Source: Flavobacterium azizsancarii
Lineage (GTDB): Bacteria; Bacteroidota; Bacteroidia; Flavobacteriales; Flavobacteriaceae
Assembly (NCBI RefSeq): GCF_027980145.1
Contig: NZ_JAMZNK010000022.1
Location: 1 to 64,000 of the forward strand
Direction: 5' to 3'
Length of the DNA: 64,000 nt
In this document: positions 1-8,247 of the stretch, piece by piece
Numbering within the stretch: position 1 is the first letter of the stretch
Layout of the letters: every line of letters starts with the position of its first letter
Notes under the pieces: generated by a model
What the model saw: only the letters and a program-made list of their open reading frames with translations
The model's database searches: none
Told to the model about the DNA's origin: nothing
Translations under genes and position numbers: made by a program

Positions 1-79
1 AAAAGTTTATAGAAGACCATTTTAGCCCAAATTTACATTTTTCAAGAAACACTCTGTAAATCTACTAGTATAATAAAAG

Positions 80-114
80 AAAGAGGTCGTCTTTTCAGAC
101 AACCTCTTTTTTTT
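80..114 (+). terminator. Rho-independent-type terminator
   Basis: The arms AGAGGT-c-GTCT and AGAC-a-ACCTCT pair around a TTTC loop and are followed by a run of eight T. It would end a transcript entering from the left edge of the window. The A-rich left flank could give weaker activity on the minus strand. Confidence 0.7.
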
Positions 115-182
115 GCCACGAATTTTCACGAATTATTTTTCTAATTATGGCGCATAAAAAATTCGTGAAAATTCGTGGCAAA
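112..182. repeat. Inverted repeat with 23-bp perfect arms
   Basis: Positions 112-134 and 160-182 are exact reverse complements; each arm is built on CCACGAATTTTCACGAATT. The 25-bp spacer between them is AT-rich. The arm itself contains an internal near-repeat (CACGAATTTT / CACGAATT). The element has no coding potential and directly follows a terminator. It looks like one of the dispersed palindromic intergenic elements of Flavobacterium genomes; that assignment is from general knowledge, since only one copy is in this window. Confidence 0.7.
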
Positions 183-254
183 CTTTTTTCACATCTCCTG
201 GCAAACTTTTCTTTAGTTTAACATTCTCTTTTTAATTAAAAAATCGTTTATCAG

Positions 255-262
255 TAAATTTG
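255..262 (+). promoter_or_regulatory. Bacteroidota -7 promoter element (TAAATTTG)
   Basis: TAAATTTG matches the Bacteroidota -7 consensus TAnnTTTG and would give a leader of about 17 bases to the ATG at 283. No clear TTTG -33 element is seen at the expected distance, so this rests on the -7 motif and its position. Confidence 0.4.
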
Positions 263-282
263 CAGTTATATAAAATTGCAAA

Positions 283-1485
283 ATGAGAAAACTCACCACT
301 CACCTATTATCTTTCACATTCTTACTTCTTACCACTCTTGCACATTCCCAAACCAATAAAGATACTTACGTCGTTCTGGTTTCCATGGATGGATTTCGTT
401 GGGATTATCAGAAACAATTTAATCTCCAGAATCTAAAACAAATTGCAAAAGAAGGTGTTCATGCTAAATCAATGCGACCTTCTTATCCAAGTAAAACCTT
501 CCCTAATCATTATTCGATAGTTACAGGTCTTTATCCGGATCATCACGGCATCATTAACAACGTATTTTATGATGCAGCGCTAAACGAATCTTTTGCACTA
601 TCTACTAACGCTAAAAATGATTCCAGGTTTTATGGTGGAAATCCAATTTGGAATGTAGCGGAGCAACAAGGGATAAAAACGGCTTCTTTTTTCTGGCCGG
701 GATCTGATACCGATCAAAAAAGACCAACTTACTATAAAAATTACGATGATAAAATCCCATACGAAACCAGAATCGACACGGTTCTAAAATGGTTACAGCT
801 TCCGGAAAAACAACGACCTCATCTTATTACTTTATATTTTGATGAACCCGATCATACCGGACATAATTTTGGACCGCTTTCTCCGGAAAACAAAAAAATG
901 GTAATCAAAATGGATTCGATTATGGGAGAATTATCCCGAAAATTAGATAACCTATCCATCGGGAAACAAATTAATTTAATCATTGTTTCAGATCACGGAA
1001 TGGCAGCTATCAGCAATGATAAAAAAGTTGTTATTCTGGATTATCTAAAACCGGAATGGCTGAACTACAAAGCCGTTATTAATCCTATTATGAGTCTTCA
1101 GGCAAAACCGGGTTATCAGGATTCAATTTATAAAGCTTTAAAGAAAGTCCCTCATATTAAATTCTGGAGATCTGGCGAAGTTCCTAAAAGACTGCATTAC
1201 GGAAAGAATCCGCGTGTGCATGATTTTGTTATTGAAGCTAAAAAAGGATATAGTTTAGCGAATAGTAAAACTCAAAATATAAAAGGCGGAACGCATGGCT
1301 ATGATAATAAAGAAAAAGATATGCAGGCCATTTTTTATGCAAAAGGTCCCGCTTTTAAAGTAGATAAAGAAGTTAAAACGTTTCAAAATGTTTCTGTCTA
1401 TCCTTTAATTGCACACCTTTTAGATCTTAAAATTGATGATGTTGATGGAAAATTTAGCGAAGTAAAGAATATGCTGGTAAATTAG
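283..1485 (+). CDS. Secreted NPP-type nucleotide pyrophosphatase/phosphodiesterase
   Basis: This is a member of the alkaline-phosphatase superfamily, nucleotide pyrophosphatase/phosphodiesterase branch, which hydrolyses phosphodiester or pyrophosphate bonds with two zinc ions. A signal peptide spans residues 1-22 (ends AHSQ), so it acts in the periplasm or outside the cell. The metal and nucleophile set is complete: D36 in SMDGF, nucleophile T72 in PSKTFPNHY, N93, D187 and H191 in FDEPDHTGH, D237/H238 in SDHGM, and H338 in GTHGYDN. The length of 400 residues is normal for bacterial NPPs. It has its own -7 promoter element and no operon partner. Substrate (nucleotide or lipid headgroup) cannot be told from sequence. 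Confidence 0.9.
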   Translation: MRKLTTHLLSFTFLLLTTLAHSQTNKDTYVVLVSMDGFRWDYQKQFNLQNLKQIAKEGVHAKSMRPSYPSKTFPNHYSIVTGLYPDHHGIINNVFYDAALNESFALSTNAKNDSRFYGGNPIWNVAEQQGIKTASFFWPGSDTDQKRPTYYKNYDDKIPYETRIDTVLKWLQLPEKQRPHLITLYFDEPDHTGHNFGPLSPENKKMVIKMDSIMGELSRKLDNLSIGKQINLIIVSDHGMAAISNDKKVVILDYLKPEWLNYKAVINPIMSLQAKPGYQDSIYKALKKVPHIKFWRSGEVPKRLHYGKNPRVHDFVIEAKKGYSLANSKTQNIKGGTHGYDNKEKDMQAIFYAKGPAFKVDKEVKTFQNVSVYPLIAHLLDLKIDDVDGKFSEVKNMLVN

Positions 1486-1556
1486 AGAATGCGTCAGTTA
1501 AAAAATTTTAAAATTGAATTAATATACTTATTTCCTACTATTAGAAATATACGAAT

Positions 1557-1671
1557 AGCCCCAGTTTTAGCTGGAGATATTGAATGAAGTGGAAAAGGCT
1601 TTAGCCGAACTTTAAAGTTCGGCTAAAGCCTTTTAGAATTTTATTTTTTACTCCAGCTAAAGCTGGAGCCT
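1557..1671. repeat. Composite nested palindrome between convergent genes
   Basis: The core at 1593-1634 is a perfect 42-bp palindrome (GGCTTTAGCCGAAC and its complement around TTTAAA). It is flanked by outer arms at 1557-1576 (CCAGTTTTAGCTGGAG) and 1651-1670 (CTCCAGCTAAAGCTGGAG), which pair with two mismatches. The element sits between a plus-strand and a minus-strand gene, where a transcript from either side would fold into a strong hairpin. A shorter relative with the same GGCTTTAGCC core lies at 57797-57839. Confidence 0.75.
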
Positions 1672-1731
1672 ATTAAAAAAACTTCATTTTTAAGACATCG
1701 TAATTAATTATCTAATTGACACATTCTCTAA

Positions 1732-3261
1732 TTAACTAACGACTTTATAGGTAGGATCTTCAATCATATTTACTTTAATAACAGCTTCGGCATTTTTAAG
1801 CAATGCGATACAGTCGGGACTTAAATGCTGGAGCTCCACTATCTTATTAAGCTGATTGTATTTCTTTGTTAAACTATTCAGTGCTTCAATTGCTGACATA
1901 TCAGCAACACGGCTTTCTTTAAAATCGATAATCACATGATCCGGATCGTTTGCAATATCAAATTTTTCTATAAAAGCTGCTGCCGAACCAAAGAAAAGCG
2001 GTCCGTAAATTTGGTAATGCTTTACTCCTGCTTCATCAATAAAATGTCGGGCGCGAATTCTTTTAGCACTTTCCCAGGCAAAAACAAGTGCCGAAATAAT
2101 AACCCCAATTAAAACTGCCAAAGCCAGATTATGCAACACAATAGTAACTATCGCCACTAAAATCCCCACAAAAATATCATGTTTAGGCATCTTGTTGATG
2201 ATCCTGAAACTTGACCACTCAAAAGTCGTAATTGCAACCATCATCATAACTCCTACTAAAGCCGCCATTGGTAATTTGCCAATTATGGGGGCTCCAAAAA
2301 GTACGATTACTAAAATAGTCAAAGAAGCAATTATTCCTGAAAGCCGGGCTCTCGATCCCGCTGAAAGATTTACTAATGTTTGTGCAATCATCGGGCAGCC
2401 TCCCATCCCGAAAAAGAAACCATTTAAGACATTAGAACTTCCCTGAGCAATGCATTCTCTATTACTATTTCCTTTTGTTCCCGTAATTTCATCGACAAGA
2501 TTCAAAGTCAACAAACCTTCTGTCAGACCAACTGCGGCAACAATTACAGAATACGGGAATATAACTTTGAAGGTCTCAAAAGAAATTGGAATATTCGGAA
2601 TATGAAACGGAGGGAATCCGCCTTGAACAGATGCAATATCTTCGACTGTTTTTGTTTCAATATTAAATACAAGTACAAGGACAAAAACTACCACAATAGC
2701 GACCAAAGAAGCCGGAATTGCTTTTGTAAGTTTCGGAAAAAGCAATACGATCCCAATTGTTAGCGCAACTAAACCCAGCATTATATACAAAGGCGTTCCT
2801 TGCAACCACGAAGTCTGACCGTTTACAATAGTTTTAAATTGTTCTAATTGCGACATGAAAATAACGACCGCCAATCCGTTTACAAAGCCGAACATAACGG
2901 GTTGTGGCACCAATCTTATAAATTTTCCGAGTTTAAAAAGACCTATGCAAATCTGGACTACACCGCCAAGTGCGACGGCTGCAAAAACATATTCTAAACC
3001 GTGGGATTTCATTAAGGCAATCAAAACGATAACGGTTGCTCCTGCTCCGCCAGAAATCATTCCGGGTCTTCCGCCAAAAATCGCAGTAACCAAACCTGCA
3101 ATAAAAGCAGCATATAAACCTGTCAAAGGCGGAAAACCTGCTAAAATAGCAAATGACAATGATTCCGGAATCATCGTCATGGCAACGGTTAAGCCTGCTA
3201 AAATTTCGTTTTTGTAATTGACTTTTTGGGAAAAATCAAAGAGTGAAAGTGCTTTTTTCAT
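1732..3261 (-). CDS. SulP-family inorganic anion transporter with STAS domain
   Basis: This is an integral membrane transporter of the SulP/SLC26 family, which carries sulfate, bicarbonate or related anions. The N-terminal membrane domain (about residues 18-395, rich in hydrophobic segments) carries the family pattern PESLSFAILAGFPPLTGLY at 32-50. A C-terminal cytoplasmic STAS domain follows at about 410-500 (DHVIIDFKESRVADMSAIEAL). Its 509 residues are on the short side for SulP proteins but typical for Bacteroidota. A TAnnTTTG-like box on the minus strand at 3269-3276 lies almost on the start codon and may be chance. Ion specificity is unknown; sulfate or bicarbonate are the usual options. 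Confidence 0.92.
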   Translation of the reverse strand: MKKALSLFDFSQKVNYKNEILAGLTVAMTMIPESLSFAILAGFPPLTGLYAAFIAGLVTAIFGGRPGMISGGAGATVIVLIALMKSHGLEYVFAAVALGGVVQICIGLFKLGKFIRLVPQPVMFGFVNGLAVVIFMSQLEQFKTIVNGQTSWLQGTPLYIMLGLVALTIGIVLLFPKLTKAIPASLVAIVVVFVLVLVFNIETKTVEDIASVQGGFPPFHIPNIPISFETFKVIFPYSVIVAAVGLTEGLLTLNLVDEITGTKGNSNRECIAQGSSNVLNGFFFGMGGCPMIAQTLVNLSAGSRARLSGIIASLTILVIVLFGAPIIGKLPMAALVGVMMMVAITTFEWSSFRIINKMPKHDIFVGILVAIVTIVLHNLALAVLIGVIISALVFAWESAKRIRARHFIDEAGVKHYQIYGPLFFGSAAAFIEKFDIANDPDHVIIDFKESRVADMSAIEALNSLTKKYNQLNKIVELQHLSPDCIALLKNAEAVIKVNMIEDPTYKVVS

Positions 3262-3385
3262 AAGAGCACAAATTTAAAAAAATAATGCGCACAAACAGAA
3301 GAAAGCTTTCTTACTTAAAAAGGAATTTTAGAACTGTTTCAACAACAGTAAAACCAAAGAAATAATAAAATTTATCATATTATAA

Positions 3386-3598
3386 TTATTCTAATTTTAT
3401 ACAAGTATATCCCAGACAATTTACATAGTCTATAATGTTCTTTGGTTCTAGATCTATACCTTCTACGCGTAATATCTTATCACAATCTTCTAAATCAAAA
3501 TTAATTTTATAATCAGGAAATTGGGTCTGAATAACGGCAATAATGTAATTTGTATCTGCTTCTTTCTGAACATTTGTTTTAAAAACTTCAACCACCAT
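3386..3598 (-). CDS. Small protein, possible ferredoxin-like (HMA-like) fold
   Basis: This is a 70-residue soluble protein of unknown function. Its alternation of predicted strands and helices (VVEVFKTNV, then a helix, KINFDLEDCDKILRVEG, then a helix, CIKLE) suggests a beta-alpha-beta-beta-alpha-beta layout like heavy-metal-associated domains. It lacks the CxxC copper motif; its cysteines are C39, C61 and C66. It stands alone, with 124 bases to SulP and 69 to the next gene. The pattern of charged residues and codon use supports a real gene. Confidence 0.6.
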   Translation of the reverse strand: MVVEVFKTNVQKEADTNYIIAVIQTQFPDYKINFDLEDCDKILRVEGIDLEPKNIIDYVNCLGYTCIKLE

Positions 3599-3667
3599 AA
3601 TTATTTATTTTAATGCTATATCAAATAATAAACGAACTATAGAATTGCGCTAAATCACGAATTCTGA

Positions 3668-4648
3668 TCAAAAAGGATTATAAGAAATTCCAAACCTAAA
3701 ATATCCCTGAGCATCTTCTTTCTGATCATACACATAATTAGACGTTTGTTCACCCCTTTCTGTTACACGCGTACTCAAAATATTATTGATACCCGCTTTA
3801 AATAATCCGTTTATTTTGGATGAAAAACGATATTCATACGTAAAACCGGACTTCAATTCTAATTGATTTAACTCATAAATTCCTTTTAAATCTGGCATTG
3901 ATATATTTAAGTAAAAACTTTCAGAGTTTAATTCAGTACCTAAGGAAATTCTTCCATTTTCCAACAACCCTCTTCTGAACAGCAAACGCTGTGGAAGAAT
4001 GAAGTCAATATCCCAATTTGAGTTTTCGAATTTATGATTATAAGTAAAAAGAGGTGTGACTGGTATAATCGACGAAGGATCTAACATGGCCAGAGCACCA
4101 ATAGTGATTGTAGTATTGGCGGTTCTTTTAAGAACAATATTGGCGGTAACAAAACCTTTAACACGCTGTACATTATCTTCGTTCCCGTCGACTGTTGCCG
4201 TTGCATTGTAAATAACCGGTTTCTTAAAAAGCATTGACATATATGTTGCGCTCACTGCTCCGGCAAAATAATGAATTTCCTGATTTGGCCTGGTGTATGG
4301 CACTGCCGAATTAACATTATAAATATCTCCAAAACCATACGTTTCATATTTATAACGCAAAGAACCTGTTACAACAAAACGTTTTGATTCGGTTGCATAA
4401 AAAGGAACATTAATTGCTACTTTTAGTCGGTTGTGCGTATCGATCCTGCCTCTTTCCGAACGGTTTCCAAAAAGCTTCGAATCAAAATTTGTTGGCCCCA
4501 ACTGTTCGTATTGCACATCAAAGATTCTCGTGGTCGGAAATTTATCTGTTATCGATTTTACAACCGTTTTCATTGGCGCATCTTTTTCCTGAGCCATTGT
4601 TCGTATAGACGCACATATGAATAAAACGTACAAGAATTTTGTTTTCAT
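3668..4648 (-). CDS. Outer-membrane beta-barrel protein, DUF6268-like
   Basis: This secreted protein has a signal peptide at residues 1-20 (ends TMAQ). After it come alternating amphipathic strands rich in aromatic and polar residues, and it finishes in FGISYNPF, a C-terminal aromatic typical of outer-membrane barrels. It resembles the DUF6268 group of Bacteroidota barrels; I am only moderately sure of the family number. It is divergent from the LytS/LytTR operon at 4829. The shared spacer holds an 18-bp direct repeat directly upstream of this gene's promoter-like boxes, so it is the best candidate target of that two-component system. Confidence 0.6.
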   Translation of the reverse strand: MKTKFLYVLFICASIRTMAQEKDAPMKTVVKSITDKFPTTRIFDVQYEQLGPTNFDSKLFGNRSERGRIDTHNRLKVAINVPFYATESKRFVVTGSLRYKYETYGFGDIYNVNSAVPYTRPNQEIHYFAGAVSATYMSMLFKKPVIYNATATVDGNEDNVQRVKGFVTANIVLKRTANTTITIGALAMLDPSSIIPVTPLFTYNHKFENSNWDIDFILPQRLLFRRGLLENGRISLGTELNSESFYLNISMPDLKGIYELNQLELKSGFTYEYRFSSKINGLFKAGINNILSTRVTERGEQTSNYVYDQKEDAQGYFRFGISYNPF

Positions 4649-4696
4649 AAATTGGTGTAAAATTAAATTTGTTTAAAAAAGACTTAAAAACCCAGG

Positions 4697-4732
4697 CAAA
4701 AGTAATTGCCAAGCTTCTATTATAATAGCAAA
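4697..4732 (-). promoter_or_regulatory. Putative Bacteroidota promoter of the DUF6268-like gene
   Basis: On the minus strand TACTTTTG (4697-4704) matches the -7 consensus TAnnTTTG. TTTG at 4729-4732 could be the -33 element with a 24-base spacer, one base over the usual 17-23. The leader to the ATG at 4648 would be about 45 bases. The direct repeat at 4733-4770 abuts the -33 element. Confidence 0.45.
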
Positions 4733-4770
4733 TTTATACAAACGGCGTAACATTTATACCAATGGCGTTT
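4733..4770. promoter_or_regulatory. 18-bp direct repeat, candidate LytTR operator
   Basis: Two copies of TTTATACnAAnGGCGTnn start at 4733 and 4753, giving a 20-bp centre-to-centre distance (two helical turns) and 14 identical positions of 18. LytTR-family regulators bind imperfect direct repeats spaced by about two turns. The repeat lies between the genes for a LytS-type kinase/LytTR regulator and a divergent outer-membrane protein. It touches the -33 box of the latter, a position suited to activation. The sequence differs from the classic LytTR half-site, so the assignment is inference. Confidence 0.5.
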
Positions 4771-4828
4771 GCATAATTTATGCTTCGCAAAGCTTTACAA
4801 ACTATAATATTAGACTATTTTTGCCGTT

Positions 4829-5830
4829 ATGAAAATTCTTAAAATTTATCAGAACTTTTTTCTCCGAAACCTCATTGTAAATGCACTTATTTATTTGGTA
4901 ATTCTGGCTTGTGTTTATGATGAAGTAAAATTAAGCGGACACCACTGGACTTATATTTTCAGTAAAATCGGAGTAGGCTATTTCCCTTCTATTGTTTGGG
5001 TAACGTGCTTCAACATCTTTATTATTAAACCCTTTTTATTTCAAAAAAAAATTAAGACCTTTTTTATATTGCTTGTCGTTTATTGGACTGCATTTTATTT
5101 TTTCATGAGCTGGCTTTTTCCAGTAGTAGGTCTGGGAGCCTTAAAAACCCTTCAGATTCTTTCTCTTATTATCAATGGAATCTTTTTTTATTTTATTCAC
5201 GTTGTGATCACCAAAAAAATTACGGAGGCAGATAAGGATATCATGAATTTCAAATCAGAGCTTTCGTTTTTGAAACAGCAATTGAATCCGCATTTTTTAC
5301 TAAATGCCATGAATAATTTATACGGAGAATCCTTATCTGATCCTGATAAATTACCGGACAGAATCCTGAACCTTTCAGACATGCTGCGCTATCAGATTGA
5401 AGCTTCTAAAAAAGATTATGTTTTATTAGAAGAAGAAATTGCGTTTATAAAAAAATACATCGAATATTATACTTTCCAGAACGAACGGCTTGTGGTTACC
5501 CAGAATTTTGAAGGCAATTTTGACAATATCGATATTCCGCCTTTGTTCTTTTTGCCTTTGGTAGAAAATGCCGTTAAATTCTCTGCAGAAACTTCTAAAC
5601 CTTTTATTATTGTAGATGTAAAGGTAAAATGCAATCAATTGTCTTTTACTGTAAAGAATAATTATCTTGATGAGGGTTCCAGACTTTCAAGTACGGGAAT
5701 TGGAATCGAAAACCTAAAAAGGCGTCTTGAAGTTTATGGATTAAAACATGAACTGAACTGTAAGAAAGAAAAGAATATCTTTATCGTAAAACTAAATATA
5801 TGGCACTTACCTACCGCTGTCTTATCATAG
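4829..5830 (+). CDS. LytS-family sensor histidine kinase
   Basis: This membrane histidine kinase likely phosphorylates the response regulator encoded next to it. Four hydrophobic segments lie at about residues 14-30, 46-68, 78-98 and 105-126, with no large periplasmic domain. A His_kinase region follows with the phospho-acceptor H155 in QLNPHFLLN, the N-box PLVENAVKF (N247) and the G-box STGIGIENLKRRL (288-300). Its last 31 bases overlap the start of the regulator gene, which implies translational coupling. A TATTTTTG box at 4816-4823 would leave almost no leader. Confidence 0.93.
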   Translation: MKILKIYQNFFLRNLIVNALIYLVILACVYDEVKLSGHHWTYIFSKIGVGYFPSIVWVTCFNIFIIKPFLFQKKIKTFFILLVVYWTAFYFFMSWLFPVVGLGALKTLQILSLIINGIFFYFIHVVITKKITEADKDIMNFKSELSFLKQQLNPHFLLNAMNNLYGESLSDPDKLPDRILNLSDMLRYQIEASKKDYVLLEEEIAFIKKYIEYYTFQNERLVVTQNFEGNFDNIDIPPLFFLPLVENAVKFSAETSKPFIIVDVKVKCNQLSFTVKNNYLDEGSRLSSTGIGIENLKRRLEVYGLKHELNCKKEKNIFIVKLNIWHLPTAVLS

Positions 5831-6513
5831 ACGATGAATCTCCGGCACATAAAGCGCTCGCATCGCATATCTCTAAATTTGATGATCTGGAACATTCCGG
5901 AAGTGCTTTTAGCGGTATGGAAGCGGTAAAAATGCTCAACGAAAACGCGTACGACATTATCTTTCTGGATATTAATATGCCTGTAATCTCCGGCGTTGAA
6001 CTGATGGAACTACAACCCAAAAGACCACTTACCATTGTAACAACGGCTTATTCTGATTTCGCTCTTTCGGCGTATCAAAATGATGCGATCGATTATTTGC
6101 TTAAACCCATATCGTTTGAAAAATTTTCTAAGGCAATCGAAAAAGCTAAAACTTATTACTCAGGAAAAAACGCAAAAAAGGAAATCAGTACTTGCGAAAA
6201 AGTACTTTCGCAACGCATAAATGGCCAAATGACCGACACGCTTTTAAGTGATATTATTTATATCGAAAGCCTGGGCAATTATATGAAGTTATACAACAAA
6301 AAACTAAAATCGCCTATGATTATTTATGGTTCGCTGGCAAGTATAAGTAGCGAAATTGACAGTACTGATTTCCTGCAAGTCCATCGTTCTTTTATTGTAA
6401 ATACCCGCGAAATTAGTTCTGTAACATATAAATCTCTCACAATGTCTAATAATGAAATTATTCCTGTGGGAAGGAAATATCAGATTTTATTGGACAACTT
6501 GATAATTAGGTAA
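5800..6513 (+). CDS. LytTR-family response regulator
   Basis: This is a two-component transcription regulator. The receiver domain (residues 5-120) has the acidic pair D11/D12, phospho-acceptor D57 in FLDINMP, T82 and K102 in LLKPIS. A LytTR DNA-binding domain spans about 135-235 (IIYIESLGNYMKLY, FLQVHRSFIVN). The ATG chosen lies inside the kinase gene; the protein sequence MALTYRCLIIDDE starts the receiver fold directly, so the 31-base overlap is credible. The candidate operator is the direct repeat at 4733-4770. Confidence 0.95.
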   Translation: MALTYRCLIIDDESPAHKALASHISKFDDLEHSGSAFSGMEAVKMLNENAYDIIFLDINMPVISGVELMELQPKRPLTIVTTAYSDFALSAYQNDAIDYLLKPISFEKFSKAIEKAKTYYSGKNAKKEISTCEKVLSQRINGQMTDTLLSDIIYIESLGNYMKLYNKKLKSPMIIYGSLASISSEIDSTDFLQVHRSFIVNTREISSVTYKSLTMSNNEIIPVGRKYQILLDNLIIR

Positions 6514-6633
6514 TGTAAAAAAATCAGATAATTTAAAAAGCTTAATTTTTATTGACTTTTCTGTATTAAAAACAAATTATAAGACGATTATCAATTCTGA
6601 AACATCCTATTATCTCGATTAATAACCGGAAAT

Positions 6634-6666
6634 AAACCCGACAGGTTTCAAAAACCTGTCGGGTTT
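6634..6666. repeat. Perfect hairpin, CCCGACAGGTTT palindrome
   Basis: AAACCCGACAGGTTT and its exact complement flank a CAA loop. No T-run follows on the plus strand beyond the stem's own TTT. It lies in the 353-base spacer after the LytTR gene and could act as a weak terminator or 3' stabiliser. The rest of the spacer is AT-rich with no gene visible. Similar CCCGACAGG palindromes are frequent in Flavobacterium intergenic DNA (general knowledge). Confidence 0.6.
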
Positions 6667-6866
6667 AGAAACAGCAAATTATATAGAATCAATAACTGTC
6701 ATTAAAAATTAAATCTGCATTAAAAAGGCAGTATTAAAATTCAAAACTTGTTATTTTACTTGCTCATAATTCTTTACTTCTAAAAAAAATGATTATCAAA
6801 CTAATTTTTCTTACATAAATAATTATATTCGCCAAGCCACAGATCCTTTTAATTAATTGTCGAAAA

Positions 6867-7334
6867 ATGATGCTTTTTAAGTCCCTATTTAAGAAATCAA
6901 CTTTAGAATGCCCAAGATGTTTAGGTACAACATTTGTAGACTGGGATGATATACACCGTTTACAAAGGGTGTTAAAATGGGCTCCTGGGCCTTGTGCATA
7001 TTGTTTAGGCACGGGAACAGTTACCAGAGAAATGATTGAAAAAGTTCCTGTAGATTACACTTATCTTACGATAGATTTACCGGAATCTGAAATGGACAAA
7101 ATAAAAGAAGGTGACGAAGAAATACTGGAAAAAGGAAGAATACACGAGCTTTTTTTAGACAATCTTATAAAATATGTTGAAGATCAATACTTAAAAAACA
7201 AAATGGATGCCGAAAGTATTGCCAATCTATACTTAACGACTGAAGACGAAACGGCTTTATTTTCGTTAGAAAGAGAGAATCTAATACAATATATTGAAAA
7301 GATAATTGAATTGAAAAAGACTGAACTTAATTAG
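6867..7334 (+). CDS. Small protein with DnaJ-like CxxC zinc-binding pair
   Basis: This cytosolic 155-residue protein has an N-terminal zinc-ribbon-like region carrying two CxxCxG units, CPRCLGTTF (C15, C18) and CAYCLGTG (C43, C46). These resemble the CxxCxGxG repeats of the DnaJ cysteine-rich domain, but there is no J-domain. The remaining roughly 100 residues are acidic and helical (MDKIKEGDEEILEKG, ENLIQYIEKIIELKK). Function is unknown. It stands alone between two hairpin-containing spacers. The start at MMLF is the longest, and the second Met would serve equally. Confidence 0.65.
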   Translation: MMLFKSLFKKSTLECPRCLGTTFVDWDDIHRLQRVLKWAPGPCAYCLGTGTVTREMIEKVPVDYTYLTIDLPESEMDKIKEGDEEILEKGRIHELFLDNLIKYVEDQYLKNKMDAESIANLYLTTEDETALFSLERENLIQYIEKIIELKKTELN

Positions 7335-7494
7335 ATTCAAAAAACACACCCTTTTTATCGCGGAAACAGATTTTCGAAAAGCATTACAGCTTCCCGTTTT
7401 TCTCCAAAAAAAAATCCCAAAAACACGTATAAATACGCATTGTCAGATTTTTTTTTATTGCTAAAATTGCAGTAAATAATTTTTACTTGAGATT

Positions 7495-7519
7495 ATAATT
7501 TTCCTTTCCGGAAAATTAT
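7495..7519. repeat. Small perfect hairpin
   Basis: ATAATTTTCC and GGAAAATTAT form a 10-bp stem with a five-base loop in the spacer after the zinc-ribbon gene. There is no T-run and its function is unknown. Confidence 0.4.
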
Positions 7520-7548
7520 TAAAATGTTGTCATTTTTTTGGAACAATT

Positions 7549-7598
7549 AAATGAGATTTCTAATCGGTATTAACGATTAAAATCTCATTTTTTTTTTG
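7549..7598 (+). terminator. Terminator hairpin
   Basis: AAATGAGATTT pairs with AATCTCATTT, with an inner AATCG/CGATT stem, and nine or more T follow. It lies between the zinc-ribbon gene and the 3' end of the S24 gene on the other strand. It is best placed as a plus-strand terminator but may work both ways. Confidence 0.65.
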
Positions 7599-7605
7599 AC
7601 TTATC

Positions 7606-8247
7606 TTAAAACAAAGAATTGACTCTTATAAAACCTTTTACTAAAGCTAGTGCTTTTATACTGCTTACAGGAAATTCTATAGTTTGATGATCTGGGTTTA
7701 ATGCTACAAATTGCACGTATGATTCACGTTCAGATTGTTTTAAATAACGGGTAAAAAAAGATTCATTGCCGTAATTATTTACATAAATCAAATACATTTC
7801 GCCCCAAATAATATTGTTTTGGAGATTAAATATCTTTTTATATAAAGCAATATCTCCGCTCTTTAATAAAGGATGCATACTATCGCCAGTTACATACAAT
7901 GCTCCGTCGCAATTAGAGGTTTTTGGAACACTTATAAACTCAACAGGCTTTTGATTTTCATTGTCACCAAACAAATAGATAATTCCCGCAGTGGTTTGAA
8001 TATCATAAAGTGGTAAGTCAGGATTTTCTTCTACTTTATCTAATTTTTTATAGAATCTTCTGTCATTTTCTTCTAAAATATTTAATTTTATCATATATCC
8101 GGTCCCGGTTAAAAGCCAATTTAGGTCAATATCCGGGTATCTTTTTATGATATTTTCTAATTTATCCAGTCCAATTGTTTTGTTTTTCTTCAATTGACTG
8201 GCAAATGAGCCATTAGACATGCCTATTTCTCTTTCGAAAGCACTCAC
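7606..8247 (-). CDS. S24-family phage-type repressor, HTH interrupted by an amber codon
   Basis: This is a LexA/CI-like regulator with a C-terminal S24 autoprotease fold. The motif VTGDSMHPLLKSGD has the catalytic Ser123, with K170 as the likely partner. The N-terminal DNA-binding domain is incomplete as annotated from the GTG at 8247. The same frame continues upstream through IDYKGIR to a TAG at 8272-8274, then MLENTLQRIK from an ATG at 8302-8304. With a sense codon in place of the TAG, a normal first HTH helix (LQRIK-x-YIDYKG) would form. So either this gene is a pseudogene, or a shortened protein without helix 1 is made from GTG or from the Met at residue 10. A 26-bp operator-like palindrome lies upstream at 8347-8372. 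Confidence 0.75.
   Translation of the reverse strand: MSAFEREIGMSNGSFASQLKKNKTIGLDKLENIIKRYPDIDLNWLLTGTGYMIKLNILEENDRRFYKKLDKVEENPDLPLYDIQTTAGIIYLFGDNENQKPVEFISVPKTSNCDGALYVTGDSMHPLLKSGDIALYKKIFNLQNNIIWGEMYLIYVNNYGNESFFTRYLKQSERESYVQFVALNPDHQTIEFPVSSIKALALVKGFIRVNSLF

Noticed and set aside
3269..3276. TAAATTTG promoter box before the SulP gene on the minus strand
   Set aside because: It would start transcription almost on the ATG, and its possible -33 partner is only 15 bases away, so I did not list it as a promoter.
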